Part shown: piece after piece, positions 7,327-16,466 of the stretch
Layout: each line of letters starts with the position of its first letter
Position numbering within the stretch: position 1 is the stretch's first letter
NCBI GenBank assembly: GCA_900541985.1
Contig: UQLX01000002.1
Coordinates: 124,001 to 188,000 of the forward strand
Source of the DNA: an uncultured Blautia sp.
GTDB taxonomy: Bacteria > Bacillota > Clostridia > Lachnospirales > Lachnospiraceae
Direction: 5' to 3'
Length of the DNA stretch: 64,000 nt
Notes under the pieces: generated by a model
What the model was told of the DNA's origin: nothing
Seen by the model: only the letters and a program-made list of their open reading frames with translations
The model's database searches: none
Made by a program: the position numbers and the translations under genes

Positions 7327-8250
7327 TTAAACCTCCTTGTGCTTCCATTTTCGGAACATATATTTGATATCTTTATTAAAATAAATTTCCAGTAATATTT
7401 TTGCAGGCACCACACCATATATCCTGCCCTTCATTTTTACATCTCCTTCCAGAAAATTCCTGTTTTCAAATATCGGAAGGATTTCTATTCGATTCTGATG
7501 CAGGGGCATGGTCATTCCAAGCACTGCCAGTACCGCTCCGGTCACAGACGGATCCTCACTTGCAAAACGAATCTGACCACTGATTCTTTTTGGAAAAACA
7601 TGTTTCAGAAGTTTCCATGCCCTGACCTTCGCGAAGGTAATGCCTGCCTTTGTCCCGGGATCTTCAAAAAATGATTTCCACCACTCTATTTTATCACAGA
7701 TATTTCTGATTGTTAATGATATTTTCCGGCACATTGCCGGAATGTCCTTCAGTCTGCTCCAGACACTGTTTAGTTTCTCCCTGAGTTCCGCAATTTTATT
7801 CGTTTTTTCAGGAGAAATCTCCTCTCTTTCCGCTTCAGGGACAGAAGATTCTCCGGAAACAGGTTCTTTTTCTGTTCCAGAAGCTTCCAGAACAGGACTT
7901 TTCTGCGGACAAACAGATTCAAAGGTCTCATTCCTGTTTCTTTTTTCTGCAGCTTCAGTTTTTCGTTTTCTGTGTCTCTCCATAAGAGAAAGAACCGGTA
8001 TCCCAAAAAGCCGGAATTCTTTTGAAATACCGTCTTCTTTTTTTTCTGCCTGAAAAGACACTCCTCCAAACAGCCAGCTGCCCTGCAGCCAAATCTCGGA
8101 CTCACGGAAAGAATTTCCTTTCTTGCACATCTGTCCTCTGTACCTCACAGGACAGAACAAAAGCAAAAGGAGCAGAGCAAGCACCAGCCCAAGCAGAATC
8201 CCTCCGAGGATCAATATCCATTTAATAAGCATCCATAAAATATGTAACAT
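7327..8250 (-). CDS. DUF2953 domain protein (YtfI-like), membrane anchored
   Basis: The 307-residue protein has a strong N-terminal transmembrane segment (about residues 7-32, GGILLGLVLALLLLLLFC), then the DUF2953 start PVRYRGQM, a charged Glu/Lys/Ser-rich central linker (about 95-160), and a C-terminal domain. It partners gerW/ytfJ in Firmicutes genomes, so a role in sporulation is plausible but unproved. Its stop is 2 bp before the gerW start, indicating one transcript. The central linker varies in the family and explains the high charge. Confidence 0.8.
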   Translation of the reverse strand: MLHILWMLIKWILILGGILLGLVLALLLLLLFCPVRYRGQMCKKGNSFRESEIWLQGSWLFGGVSFQAEKKEDGISKEFRLFGIPVLSLMERHRKRKTEAAEKRNRNETFESVCPQKSPVLEASGTEKEPVSGESSVPEAEREEISPEKTNKIAELREKLNSVWSRLKDIPAMCRKISLTIRNICDKIEWWKSFFEDPGTKAGITFAKVRAWKLLKHVFPKRISGQIRFASEDPSVTGAVLAVLGMTMPLHQNRIEILPIFENRNFLEGDVKMKGRIYGVVPAKILLEIYFNKDIKYMFRKWKHKEV

Positions 8251-8254
8251 GCTT

Positions 8255-8566
8255 TCACCTGTTCTTTAAATATTCTTCTACCTGGACATCACCGGTATTG
8301 TCATATACAGTCTGCACGATGGAACGTACCAGTTCCATCGCATCATCTATTCCTCCTGCAATGCCAACGATCTCCGGACAGAGACGTACCGCTGTTTTTT
8401 GAAGAAGCGTGACAGCAGGAAGGATCTCCAGAATATTATGAGGATTATCAGAAAAAGTAAGAAGGTAAATTCCCGGAAGACATTTCCCCTGATCCAGCTT
8501 TTTTCTAATACCTTCTGCATCCCGGATATTTTCTCCAATGTAGAAGTTCTCATGCCATTTCAGCAT
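8255..8566 (-). CDS. Conserved-looking protein of unknown function, 103 aa
   Basis: The product begins MLKWHENFYIGENIRDAEGI and has alternating strand and helix pattern, with a possible nucleotide- or ligand-handling hydrophobic strand YLLTFSDNPHNILEILPA and VGIAGGIDDAMELVRSIV. No catalytic motif, signal peptide or membrane segment is evident. It lies 4 bp before the DUF2953-gerW pair in the same direction, so it may belong to that sporulation-linked operon. I do not recognise the family. Codon use resembles its neighbours. Confidence 0.75.
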   Translation of the reverse strand: MLKWHENFYIGENIRDAEGIRKKLDQGKCLPGIYLLTFSDNPHNILEILPAVTLLQKTAVRLCPEIVGIAGGIDDAMELVRSIVQTVYDNTGDVQVEEYLKNR

Positions 8567-8597
8567 TTACAGGATTCCCCTTTCCTTATAAATCTAA

Positions 8598-8626
8598 ACA
8601 GGGCTGCGCCAAAAACACAACCCTGT
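8598..8626. terminator. Hairpin at the end of the NUDIX gene
   Basis: An 11-bp stem including two G-U pairs (8598-8608 with 8616-8626) directly follows the NUDIX coding region. The T run on the minus strand is interrupted, so termination may be partial. Confidence 0.5.
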
Positions 8627-9075
8627 CATTTTTTCCCCCAGAGTCCCTGACTCCGTAATTCCAGATATTCCTGATATGCCTTTTCCACAATCTGCTTTTC
8701 GTTGGAAAAGCGAAGAAGATGGTATATTTCGTGAAATTTATAGTACCCGGAATCAACAAAAAATTCCTCTCTCTGGGGTCTGCTATGATAATTATCAGCC
8801 GTCATCAGATACCAATGCACTTCTTTTGTAACCATGTCCTCCGGTACTGTAAAATTATAATGGCTCTTTCCAATATATTTTACAACGGAAGCTCTGACAT
8901 CTGCTTCTTCCTTAACCTCCCGCAGTGCCGTCTGAATATGGGTTTCCCCCGGTTCAACGGTTCCCTTTGGCAATACCCAGCCTTCATATCTGTTTTTATA
9001 AGACTTGTATAAAGCCAGTATCTTTCCACGATAAATTACCACACCGCCACAGCTCGTTGCTTCTATCATCTGCAA
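8626..9075 (-). CDS. NUDIX hydrolase
   Basis: NUDIX enzymes cleave nucleoside diphosphates linked to another moiety. The 149-residue protein contains the full Nudix box, GTVEPGETHIQTALREVKEE (Gx5Ex7REUxEE), with the metal-binding glutamates, and upstream the LPKG approach typical of the fold. The substrate cannot be told: the overall layout resembles the diadenosine polyphosphate hydrolase-like group in Firmicutes. ATG at 9075 follows AGGAGG. It has its own promoter downstream of the pbp gene. Confidence 0.9.
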   Translation of the reverse strand: MQMIEATSCGGVVIYRGKILALYKSYKNRYEGWVLPKGTVEPGETHIQTALREVKEEADVRASVVKYIGKSHYNFTVPEDMVTKEVHWYLMTADNYHSRPQREEFFVDSGYYKFHEIYHLLRFSNEKQIVEKAYQEYLELRSQGLWGKK

Positions 9076-9114
9076 ATTCCTCCTGTAATGCGTGTGAATG
9101 ATATAACTGAATAT

Positions 9115-9143
9115 AGTATAACTCTTTTTGGCTCCACTGGCAA
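9115..9143 (-). promoter_or_regulatory. Sigma-A-type promoter of the NUDIX gene
   Basis: Minus strand TTGCCA (9138-9143), 17-bp spacer, TATACT (9115-9120), start near 9108. It may also serve the four genes downstream by read-through of the weak hairpin at 8598-8626. Confidence 0.7.
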
Positions 9144-9153
9144 CAATTAGTTC

Positions 9154-10635
9154 TTATCCGTTATAATAATAGGTATTAAAGATCTGGGAAGCTATGGGAA
9201 CTGCCGCCTCACTTCCTGTTCCGCCGCCTTCCACGATCACAGCCACCGCCAGATCCGGATGATCCACATTGGAGTATCCGATGAACCAGGAATGGCTGGA
9301 GCCCTGTTCATCGTATTCTGCTGATCCCGTTTTTCCTGCTGCGGTATAGCCCTGTCCGGAAAGAGCTGCCGCCGTTCCGTATTCTACAACATCTTTCATC
9401 AGCTCTCCCAGCATGGCAGCTTCATTCTTCGTCATGATCCTTTTGTACGCTTCCGGCTGTGTGGTTTTTACATGATCCCCGGTATTATTTACCACCTGGT
9501 CGATAAGATACGGCTTCATCACCACTCCATTATTCGCAATCGCACAGGTGATCAGAGCCATATGAGCCGGAGAGACCAGAGTATTTCCCTGGCCGATTGC
9601 CGTCTGCATGGTAAGAGGTATCCCGGATCTTCCGTCCAGACTGAAGGTGCTTTTTTTGTAAGAAGTAAAAGGAAGCTTTTTGTTAAACAGAAGATCTTCA
9701 CTGGTTTCTCTCAGCGATGCACCTCCAAGCTCTGTTCCCATTTCCGCAAATGCACAGTTACAGGAAGATGCAAATGCGGAGTACAGATCCTCCTGCCCAT
9801 GCACCTTACCGTTATAGCACTGAATCGTATGGTCTTCTTTTGTAATGCTTCCCTGACAGAGATAGGAATATCCGTTAAAACTTTTATTTCTTCGGAAATA
9901 ATCAAGTGCGGTTACCACCTTAAAAGTGGATCCCGGCGGATACTGTCCCTGGGTAGCTCTGTTCAGAAGGCTGGAATTTGTTTCATCACTTACCAGCCAG
10001 TCCCAGTTTTCAGCAATGTAATTCGGGTCAAAATCCGGCTTGCTGACCATGCACCGGATTTTTCCTGTAGACGGTTCTATGGCGATGACGGCTCCTTTTC
10101 TGTCTCCCAGCGCCTGATAAGCAGTGTTTTGAAGGCTGGTACTCAGCGTAGAAATTACCGTATCTCCCATATTTTTTCTTCCCAGAAATTCATTTTTCAT
10201 CTGGTTGAGAAAAAACTCATGAGAGGTCAGAAGATGAAAATTTGCCTCGGATTCCAGTCCGCTCTTTCCATTGGAATCATAGCCGACCACATGGGCAAAC
10301 ACGTTGGCATAAGGATAAATCCGTTCTTCTGTGCCATCCTCATACACTTCTGTTTTTGCAAGAATCTCGCCCTCTGAGGATAAGATCTGCCCGCGGATCA
10401 CACGATCAGAAAAAGTATCCTGTCTTGTATTATACGGACTGTTAATAAAATCCTCACTTTTTACCACATTAAAATATACAAGATAAGCAATCATTCCCAC
10501 AAAAACTGCCACAAAAAACCAGGACACCAGAGTATATTCTCTGTTTTTTGCTTTTCTTCTCCTAGATCTCTCTTTCTCTTCGAGCTTCTTCTCTCTCTCG
10601 AATTCTCTTCGCTGCTTCTTTCCTACGTCTCTCAA
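9154..10635 (-). CDS. Penicillin-binding protein, class B transpeptidase (PbpA/FtsI-like)
   Basis: This is a membrane-anchored D,D-transpeptidase that crosslinks peptidoglycan. The 493-residue product has a short very charged cytoplasmic leader, one transmembrane segment (about 38-56), a non-catalytic region, and the transpeptidase domain with SxxK (PPGSTFKVV), SxN (SSCNCAF) and KTG (AGKTGSAEY). The start is TTG at 10635, inside ftsW/rodA, giving a 74-base overlap. No ATG lies in frame before the membrane segment; a GTG right before it is the only short alternative. It pairs with the SEDS gene upstream as PBP partner. Confidence 0.92.
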   Translation of the reverse strand: MRDVGKKQRREFEREKKLEEKERSRRRKAKNREYTLVSWFFVAVFVGMIAYLVYFNVVKSEDFINSPYNTRQDTFSDRVIRGQILSSEGEILAKTEVYEDGTEERIYPYANVFAHVVGYDSNGKSGLESEANFHLLTSHEFFLNQMKNEFLGRKNMGDTVISTLSTSLQNTAYQALGDRKGAVIAIEPSTGKIRCMVSKPDFDPNYIAENWDWLVSDETNSSLLNRATQGQYPPGSTFKVVTALDYFRRNKSFNGYSYLCQGSITKEDHTIQCYNGKVHGQEDLYSAFASSCNCAFAEMGTELGGASLRETSEDLLFNKKLPFTSYKKSTFSLDGRSGIPLTMQTAIGQGNTLVSPAHMALITCAIANNGVVMKPYLIDQVVNNTGDHVKTTQPEAYKRIMTKNEAAMLGELMKDVVEYGTAAALSGQGYTAAGKTGSAEYDEQGSSHSWFIGYSNVDHPDLAVAVIVEGGGTGSEAAVPIASQIFNTYYYNG

Positions 10636-11932
10636 ATTCCTCGTCCTCGTCTTCTCTTAATATATACAGTCCCTGGATAATGGCAAGCATCAGGATCGTG
10701 CTCATCACAGAGCTTCCTCCGTAGCTCACCAGGGGCAGGGTAACACCTGTCATGGGGATAAACTTCGTCGCTCCTCCGATCGTAAGGATTACCTGAAATG
10801 CATATTCCGTCCCAAGTCCCAGTGCGATCAGCTTGTAAAAAGGATTTTTAATCCTGAGTGCAATATTAACGATCATCAGGAAGAAGCTCATACATACAAG
10901 GATCAGACAGATTGCAAAAATCCCACCCAGTTCCTCACAGATTGCGCTGAAAATAAAATCATTTTTCACTACAGGAATAGACTTTGGCGAGCCCTGACAA
11001 AGCCCCATGCCAAACCATCCTCCCGTTCCGATAGCAAAGAGAGACTGTACGATCTGATAGCCTTCGTTCTGATAAACAGCCATCGGATCTTTCCATGCGC
11101 TGACCCTCTGCCGCACATGCCCAAAAAGGAAATATGCAATTACGGCTCCAATACTTCCTCCTGCAATGCCCAGACCCAGATAGGCCGCTTTTTTTGTTGA
11201 AACGTAAATCATCACAAGATATGCCGCAAAAAAGATTACCGCGCTTCCCAGGTCTCTGGACAGAACCAGGATCACAACATGCAGACCTGCCACCACCGTT
11301 GCCTGCACCACTGTACGAAAGCCGGTATCTCTGGATAGTACAGATGCCAGAAAGAACACAAATGTGATCTTGATCACCTCAGAAGGCTGGACTCCCATCA
11401 GCGAAAGCTTGGCTCCATAGCTTGTCTGTGCCAGAAGAAACACTGCTGCAAGAAGGATGATTCCAATACCTGCATAAAGCCAGGTAAGCTTTCTCAGAAA
11501 ACGCATTTTCCGGATCATGACCGGTATGATCAGCGCGATTCCACTGGCCGCTGCTGCAATCACCAGCTGTTTGACAGCTGTTTCAATGTCCAGTCTGCAC
11601 AACATGATAAAACCTACGCTGAGCAGCATACACATATTATTCAAAAGCATCAGCGATGCTTTTTTATAGAAAATACGGTAAAGGATCTGTATCACGGCAA
11701 AGAAGACCATCATTTCTATATAAAAAATAATCACATTGAAGTCAAAGGTCTTCAGGTAGATCACAAGAAAAGCTGTAAAATCCATAAAAAAGATCAGGAT
11801 CAGCTGCTGTCTCAGCATACTGTTTTCTTCTTCCTCACCCTGCTGCCGCACAGTGTAAAAACAATGGAAGGTATAAATGATCATTAAAGTCAGGATCAGA
11901 TATTTTGATAATTCAACAATTACATTAATCAT
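10562..11932 (-). CDS. SEDS family peptidoglycan glycosyltransferase (FtsW/RodA/SpoVE)
   Basis: SEDS proteins polymerise lipid II into glycan strands together with a class B PBP. The 456-residue protein has about ten transmembrane helices and family motifs: LMGVQPSEVIKITFVFFLA, VLSRDLGSAVIFFAAYL, the periplasmic FGMGLCQGSPKSIPVVKNDF, and the C-terminal FIPMTGVTLPLVSYGGSS. The tail EDEDEEFERRRKEAAKRIRE is strongly charged and its codons overlap the beginning of the PBP gene. Whether it serves elongation, division or spore cortex cannot be settled from sequence; no mre genes are near. Confidence 0.93.
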   Translation of the reverse strand: MINVIVELSKYLILTLMIIYTFHCFYTVRQQGEEEENSMLRQQLILIFFMDFTAFLVIYLKTFDFNVIIFYIEMMVFFAVIQILYRIFYKKASLMLLNNMCMLLSVGFIMLCRLDIETAVKQLVIAAAASGIALIIPVMIRKMRFLRKLTWLYAGIGIILLAAVFLLAQTSYGAKLSLMGVQPSEVIKITFVFFLASVLSRDTGFRTVVQATVVAGLHVVILVLSRDLGSAVIFFAAYLVMIYVSTKKAAYLGLGIAGGSIGAVIAYFLFGHVRQRVSAWKDPMAVYQNEGYQIVQSLFAIGTGGWFGMGLCQGSPKSIPVVKNDFIFSAICEELGGIFAICLILVCMSFFLMIVNIALRIKNPFYKLIALGLGTEYAFQVILTIGGATKFIPMTGVTLPLVSYGGSSVMSTILMLAIIQGLYILREDEDEEFERRRKEAAKRIREREEARREREI

Positions 11933-11938
11933 ATGCCC

Positions 11939-14128
11939 TTATTCGGCTCCTCTTTTAAAATGCCCCTTGGTGAACTCCCGGTCTGCAGCTGCTTTTTCGT
12001 AGAAATATACATCCGTAAATTCCCTGAGTATGGCTTCTGTTTCTTTTCCGTTTTCCAGAGTAAAAGAAAGGCGTAAAGCAGAAGCTCCCAGACTTTTTAC
12101 TTTTTTGCTTTCACTCAGAAGTCCATAGGGGATGCTGTTATAAATTATATTATAACAGCGCTCTTTTTTTTCTGTAGTTCCCGTTTTCCATGGATGGCAG
12201 ACACAGGCACTGGTAAACTCTTTATCATAACGGTCTCTGAGTACCATGGTTTTTTCCCGGCCATCACATCGTCCTGAATTTTTCCGGACGCACTGAGCAG
12301 AGATCATAAGAGGAAGATATCCGTAAATGATACATTCACTGTCCCGGTTGTCCCTGTGAGAGAGCTCTTTCCCATTCAGTTCCATCGGCATTGTATTCCG
12401 AAGGATCTCTTCTTCTCTCCAGAATTCACAGGCTTCATCATTCCATGTATATAATGATGCATCCGCCACACAGTGTTTCTGAAATCCGGCCTTACGGAGC
12501 ATTGCATATCCTTCCAGATCATGTACAAGGAATCCTCTCATTCCCATGGAAATCCACCGAGATGCCTCTTTCAGATACTCTTCCGGCATAGCTCCTCTTG
12601 TGATTCTTGGAAGAGACAGATAAAGCTCCTTTTCTCTATAACGATCCTGAAGCATAAATTCCTTCATTATATCAAACGGAAGATACAATCCGGCCAGATC
12701 CGGAGAATTCCACAGCACTTCCGCCTGTTCTTTTGTTTCACAGGAAGCATACAGTAACGGTTCTTCCAATGTGCGGTTTTGTTTCAGGCTCTTGCGTTCC
12801 TCCAGATTCTGCTCGCAGGCGTATACCGGTTTTCTCTCTGCTTTTCTTTTATATTTTTTTAATAATTCTTCTTCCAGCTGACCAAGGCCAGTTCTTCTCA
12901 GTTCATTCAGTACTTTTACCGGAACAAAGATCTGATCGCTCATCTGAATATCCAGAGTCTCCCAGGTAAACTCTGTATTTCCAAGCTTTTCCATCTGCTG
13001 ACGGATCCTTGCTTCTTCCATAGGATGTTCCTTTGCGTACTGCACTTCTCCCATGGAAACAACCACTTCTGCTGACCCACAGGAAATTTGGAGGATAGCC
13101 GGGCTTTCCGGGTAAAGGATCAGATTTCCTCTGATCTTTTTCTTCATCGGGATAGTCTTTACAGAAGTAACCGATGTTTTTTTATGATTATGAAAAGCTA
13201 CCATATCCGGTCCATTGTGCTGTTTATAATATCCCTGGCAGGAGCCTCCTCTGTTAAATGCATCCAGAAGAAATTTTCTGTCTTTTTCATCCACCTTATA
13301 GGATGCTCTGTTTTCTTTCAATATATCCAGATACTTCCGATAGATTCCTGTTACTGCTGCCGTATATTCCGGCTGTTTCATCCGTCCCTCAATTTTCAAA
13401 GACATAACTCCTGCCTCAAGGATCTCCGGCAGAATATCCAACGTACAGATATCTTTAAGGCTTAAAGGACAGTTTTCCTTATCTTTTGAAAAATGCCCTC
13501 CGGATTCTCCCGTCTGATAAGGAAGCCGGCACGGCTGCGCACATCGTCCCCGATTGCCGCTTCTTCCTCCCAGTATACTGCTCATAAGACACTGACCGGA
13601 AAAACTGTAGCAAAGCGCTCCGTGAATAAAGGTTTCTATTTCTATCGGACTTGCCTTATGCATATCCGCAAGCTCTTCAAGACTCAGTTCTCTGGCCGGA
13701 ACCACCCGGGTAACTCCAAGGCTTTCCAGAAATTTCATCCCCTCCGGCCCCGTCACTGTCATCTGCGTGCTTGCATGAACAGGAAGATCTGGAAAAGTAT
13801 GGCGGATAAAACGCAGAACACCCAGATCCTGCACAATAACTCCATCCAGCCCTTCTTCATAAACAGTTTTCAGAGAATTGTAAAGCCTTTCTTTTAATTC
13901 CCGGTTTTTCAGAAGTGTATTAACGGTTAAATATAATTTTTTTCCATGGATATGAGCCGTCCGTATCGCGCGGATCAGTTCCTCTTCTGTAAAATTTCTG
14001 GCATAAGCTCTGGCCCCGAAATCCGGCCCGCCCAAATATACTGCATCCGCGCCTGCGCACATGGCAGCTTCAAAGGCTTCATAGGAGCCTGCCGGCGCCA
14101 AAAGCTCAACTTTACTGTAATCTGTCAT
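11939..14128 (-). CDS. U32 family peptidase-like protein with DUF3656 (RlhA-type)
   Basis: U32 proteins were first named collagenase-like peptidases, but E. coli RlhA and TrhP members are needed for RNA hydroxylation (23S C2501, tRNA U34). The 729-residue product begins VELLAPAGSYEAFEAAMCAGADAVYLGG and carries the U32 signature IETFIHGALCYSFSGQC plus the paired cysteines RGRCAQPC. The region after about residue 330 corresponds to DUF3656, found in the RlhA-like long form. Further Cys residues (AQCVRKNSGRC, CVCHPW) could bind a metal cluster. It lies between zapA and the SEDS gene. Confidence 0.88.
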   Translation of the reverse strand: MTDYSKVELLAPAGSYEAFEAAMCAGADAVYLGGPDFGARAYARNFTEEELIRAIRTAHIHGKKLYLTVNTLLKNRELKERLYNSLKTVYEEGLDGVIVQDLGVLRFIRHTFPDLPVHASTQMTVTGPEGMKFLESLGVTRVVPARELSLEELADMHKASPIEIETFIHGALCYSFSGQCLMSSILGGRSGNRGRCAQPCRLPYQTGESGGHFSKDKENCPLSLKDICTLDILPEILEAGVMSLKIEGRMKQPEYTAAVTGIYRKYLDILKENRASYKVDEKDRKFLLDAFNRGGSCQGYYKQHNGPDMVAFHNHKKTSVTSVKTIPMKKKIRGNLILYPESPAILQISCGSAEVVVSMGEVQYAKEHPMEEARIRQQMEKLGNTEFTWETLDIQMSDQIFVPVKVLNELRRTGLGQLEEELLKKYKRKAERKPVYACEQNLEERKSLKQNRTLEEPLLYASCETKEQAEVLWNSPDLAGLYLPFDIMKEFMLQDRYREKELYLSLPRITRGAMPEEYLKEASRWISMGMRGFLVHDLEGYAMLRKAGFQKHCVADASLYTWNDEACEFWREEEILRNTMPMELNGKELSHRDNRDSECIIYGYLPLMISAQCVRKNSGRCDGREKTMVLRDRYDKEFTSACVCHPWKTGTTEKKERCYNIIYNSIPYGLLSESKKVKSLGASALRLSFTLENGKETEAILREFTDVYFYEKAAADREFTKGHFKRGAE

Positions 14129-14191
14129 AATCCCTCTCTTTTTCTCATATAAAAAACATCCATGTTCCGGTTTTATGTTTTAAAACAGACA

Positions 14192-14217
14192 AAGGGGACT
14201 ACCGAAGCAATCCCCTT
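14192..14217 (-). terminator. Weak hairpin after zapA
   Basis: AAGGGGA (14192-14198) pairs with TCCCCTT (14211-14217); on the minus strand it is followed by an interrupted T stretch. It may reduce rather than stop transcription into the U32 gene. Confidence 0.45.
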
Positions 14218-14224
14218 CCAACCT

Positions 14225-14632
14225 TTACTTTAGTAATGAGTCAACCTCACCTTCCAGCTCCTTCACTTTATTTTCGAGGAGCAGTTTCTGCTGTTCCGCA
14301 TCCTTCTGTTTCTTCTCTGCCTCTTCGATCTTCATCCGAAGAGAGATCAGCTCATGCTTAAGCTCATACATTTCCTGATCTTTCTGCTGAAGATCCTGTT
14401 CAAAAATCTCAGCCTGTTTCTTTGCTTTAAAATAATCATCTGTCACATTCAGACTGAGCAATGTATGTTTTGTCTCCATTGGCTGCCTGGAATATCCCGG
14501 CATCTCGCTCAGCTCTGCAATTTTGTTATTTATATAAGATGCCACCTTTTGAAAATACTCCTCAGATTCGTATCCTCCCAAAGTGATGATCTTTCCTCCG
14601 ATCACAACCTGTGCCGTGTTCTTGACTGCCAT
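14225..14632 (-). CDS. zapA: Cell division protein ZapA
   Basis: ZapA binds and bundles FtsZ at the division ring. The 135-residue protein has the short N-terminal ZapA domain (AQVVIGGKIITLGGYESEEYFQKVASYINNKI) with the family's ...SxxYxxKVAxxIN-type pattern and a long charged coiled coil (about residues 70-135) ending EGEVDSLLK. Longer coiled-coil forms are normal in Clostridia. It follows ruvB by 86 bases and precedes the U32 gene, an order seen in Firmicutes. Confidence 0.9.
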   Translation of the reverse strand: MAVKNTAQVVIGGKIITLGGYESEEYFQKVASYINNKIAELSEMPGYSRQPMETKHTLLSLNVTDDYFKAKKQAEIFEQDLQQKDQEMYELKHELISLRMKIEEAEKKQKDAEQQKLLLENKVKELEGEVDSLLK

Positions 14633-14718
14633 ACAAAGCCTCCTGTGTATATTAATTTCCTGAATTGTCCATATCTTATTTTATTATACTCGAATTATGT
14701 CAAAATGTATAGAATTAT

Positions 14719-15717
14719 TTACGAAATCTTTTCATAACCGAGATGACTGTAGGCAAGGGCAGATGCCATCCTGCCTCTCGGGGTACGGTTCAGGAAGCCA
14801 TTCTGGAGAAGATATGGCTCGTATACATCCTCAAGCGTACCTGCATCCTCACCGATGGCAGCCGCAAGAGTTTCCAGTCCTACCGGACCGCCTTTAAAGT
14901 TTACGATCAGTGTTTTCAGTATCCGTCTGTCTATCTTGTCCAGACCATACTGATCCACTTCCAGAAGATCCAGTGCAAAAACAGCGACCTCATAGGTAAT
15001 CCTGCCGTCATATTTGACCTGTGCAAAATCGCGGACTCTTTTCAGAAGCCTGTTTGCCAGTCTTGGGGTTCCTCTGGATCTTTTGGCTATTTCTGCCGCT
15101 CCCTTCCGGTCAATTTCCACATCCAGAACATGAGCAGAGCGGAGAATGATCGTCTCCAGTTCCTTCTGGTTATAAAACTCCAGATGATGCATTACCCCAA
15201 AACGATCTCTCAGCGGCGCGGAGAGAAGTCCGGCTCTTGTCGTGGCACCTACCAGCGTAAATTTAGGAAGATCCAGTCGGATAGACCGGGCCGAAGCACC
15301 TTTTCCGATCATAATATCGATAGCAAAGTCCTCCATAGCAGGGTAAAGAACCTCTTCCACCTGACGATTCAGCCTGTGTATCTCATCCACAAAAAGGATA
15401 TCCCCTTCCTGAAGATTGTTCAGAATTGCCGCCATTTCCCCTGGCTTCTCAATTGCCGGACCGGAAGTAACCTTCATATGCACCCCCATCTCATTGGCAA
15501 TAATCCCGGAAAGTGTCGTCTTTCCCAGTCCCGGAGGGCCATAAAACAGAACGTGATCCAGTGCATCATGCCTCTGCCGTGCTGCCTCGATATATATTTT
15601 TAATGTTTTTTTCGTTCGTTCCTGACCGATGTATTCCTCAAGTGTCTGAGGCCGCAGATTCCCCTCCAGAGAAAAATCTTCTTCTGTTACATCAGTAGTG
15701 ATCATTCTTTTTTCCAT
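14719..15717 (-). CDS. ruvB: Holliday junction branch migration helicase RuvB
   Basis: RuvB is the hexameric AAA+ motor that drives branch migration with RuvA. The 332-residue product begins with the LRPQTLEEYIGQ region, has Walker A GPPGLGKTTL, Walker B DEIHR, sensor GATTRAG with arginine finger region LSAPLRDRFG, and the C-terminal winged helix ending GFLNRTPRGRMAS. Length is normal. It follows ruvA by 8 bp. Confidence 0.98.
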   Translation of the reverse strand: MEKRMITTDVTEEDFSLEGNLRPQTLEEYIGQERTKKTLKIYIEAARQRHDALDHVLFYGPPGLGKTTLSGIIANEMGVHMKVTSGPAIEKPGEMAAILNNLQEGDILFVDEIHRLNRQVEEVLYPAMEDFAIDIMIGKGASARSIRLDLPKFTLVGATTRAGLLSAPLRDRFGVMHHLEFYNQKELETIILRSAHVLDVEIDRKGAAEIAKRSRGTPRLANRLLKRVRDFAQVKYDGRITYEVAVFALDLLEVDQYGLDKIDRRILKTLIVNFKGGPVGLETLAAAIGEDAGTLEDVYEPYLLQNGFLNRTPRGRMASALAYSHLGYEKIS

Positions 15718-15725
15718 ATTTACCT

Positions 15726-16337
15726 CTACAGATTTTTAAGGGCTTCTTTCAGAATTCCCTCTACATCGTCAGGCGCTGCTTCTGTCACCTTCCGCACGGC
15801 ACGAAGGGCATCTGTTCCCGAGTACCCCAGTGCAACCAGTGCTTCTACAGCCTCCCTGCTTCCATCCAGTATATTCTCTCCCGCCGTTACATTTTCTTCC
15901 TGCTGATGCACCAGTTTTTTCTCAAAAGCCTCTTCCAGCTTCAGCTTGTCCTTCAGTTCGAGAATCAGCTTCTGAGCTGTTTTTTTGCCAATGCCCGGAG
16001 CCCGTGAAATAGTTTTTACGTCATCAGAAAGAACGGCAAAGCTCAACTCGTCCGCAGTAAGTCCGGCAAGCACTCCAAGAGCTGCCTTGGGTCCAATCCC
16101 ATTAACGCCCAGCAGAAGACGGAACATATGAAGATCGTCTCTGGAAAGAAATCCAAAAAGCTGCATGGCATCTTCCCGTACATGAAAATAAGTATGTATC
16201 TTTATCTCCCCTTCTGAACGTACAGCTTTTTCGATGGCTGTGCCTGTCATAAAAATCTCATAGCCGATCCCTGCAGTCTCCACGATCACGGAATTTTCCG
16301 TGGAATCCGCCACCCGGCCTCGTATAAATGAAATCAT
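15726..16337 (-). CDS. ruvA: Holliday junction DNA-binding protein RuvA
   Basis: RuvA binds four-way junctions and loads RuvB. The 203-residue protein starts MISFIRGRVADSTENSVIVE, has the helix-hairpin-helix region (LLGVNGIGPKAALGVL and SRAPGIGKKTAQKLILELKDK), a flexible linker, and domain III (EAVEALVALGYSGTDALRAV) that contacts RuvB. It heads a ruvA-ruvB-zapA-U32-SEDS-pbp run behind an extended -10 promoter. No ruvC is next to it, as in other Firmicutes. Confidence 0.98.
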   Translation of the reverse strand: MISFIRGRVADSTENSVIVETAGIGYEIFMTGTAIEKAVRSEGEIKIHTYFHVREDAMQLFGFLSRDDLHMFRLLLGVNGIGPKAALGVLAGLTADELSFAVLSDDVKTISRAPGIGKKTAQKLILELKDKLKLEEAFEKKLVHQQEENVTAGENILDGSREAVEALVALGYSGTDALRAVRKVTEAAPDDVEGILKEALKNL

Positions 16338-16381
16338 AAGATTCTGCTCCTGTGATAGATATTCATCAATTACATCGACTT

Positions 16382-16410
16382 ATGATATCACAGATATCAG
16401 AAAAAAGCAA
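16382..16410 (-). promoter_or_regulatory. Sigma-A-type promoter of ruvAB and following genes
   Basis: Minus strand TTGCTT (16405-16410), 17-bp spacer, TATCAT (16382-16387) with an upstream TG forming an extended -10. The start lies about 40 bases before ruvA. Confidence 0.7.
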
Positions 16411-16423
16411 ACGTCCATTCGAG

Positions 16424-16466
16424 AAAAAAATCCCGGCACAGATTTTTCTGTAGCCGGGATTTTTTT
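16424..16466. terminator. Strong terminator at the end of the rnf operon
   Basis: AAATCCCGGC (about 16424-16436 including flanking A's) pairs with GCCGGGATTT (16453-16466), with T runs on both strands. It begins at the rnfB stop codon and insulates rnf from ruvA. Confidence 0.9.
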
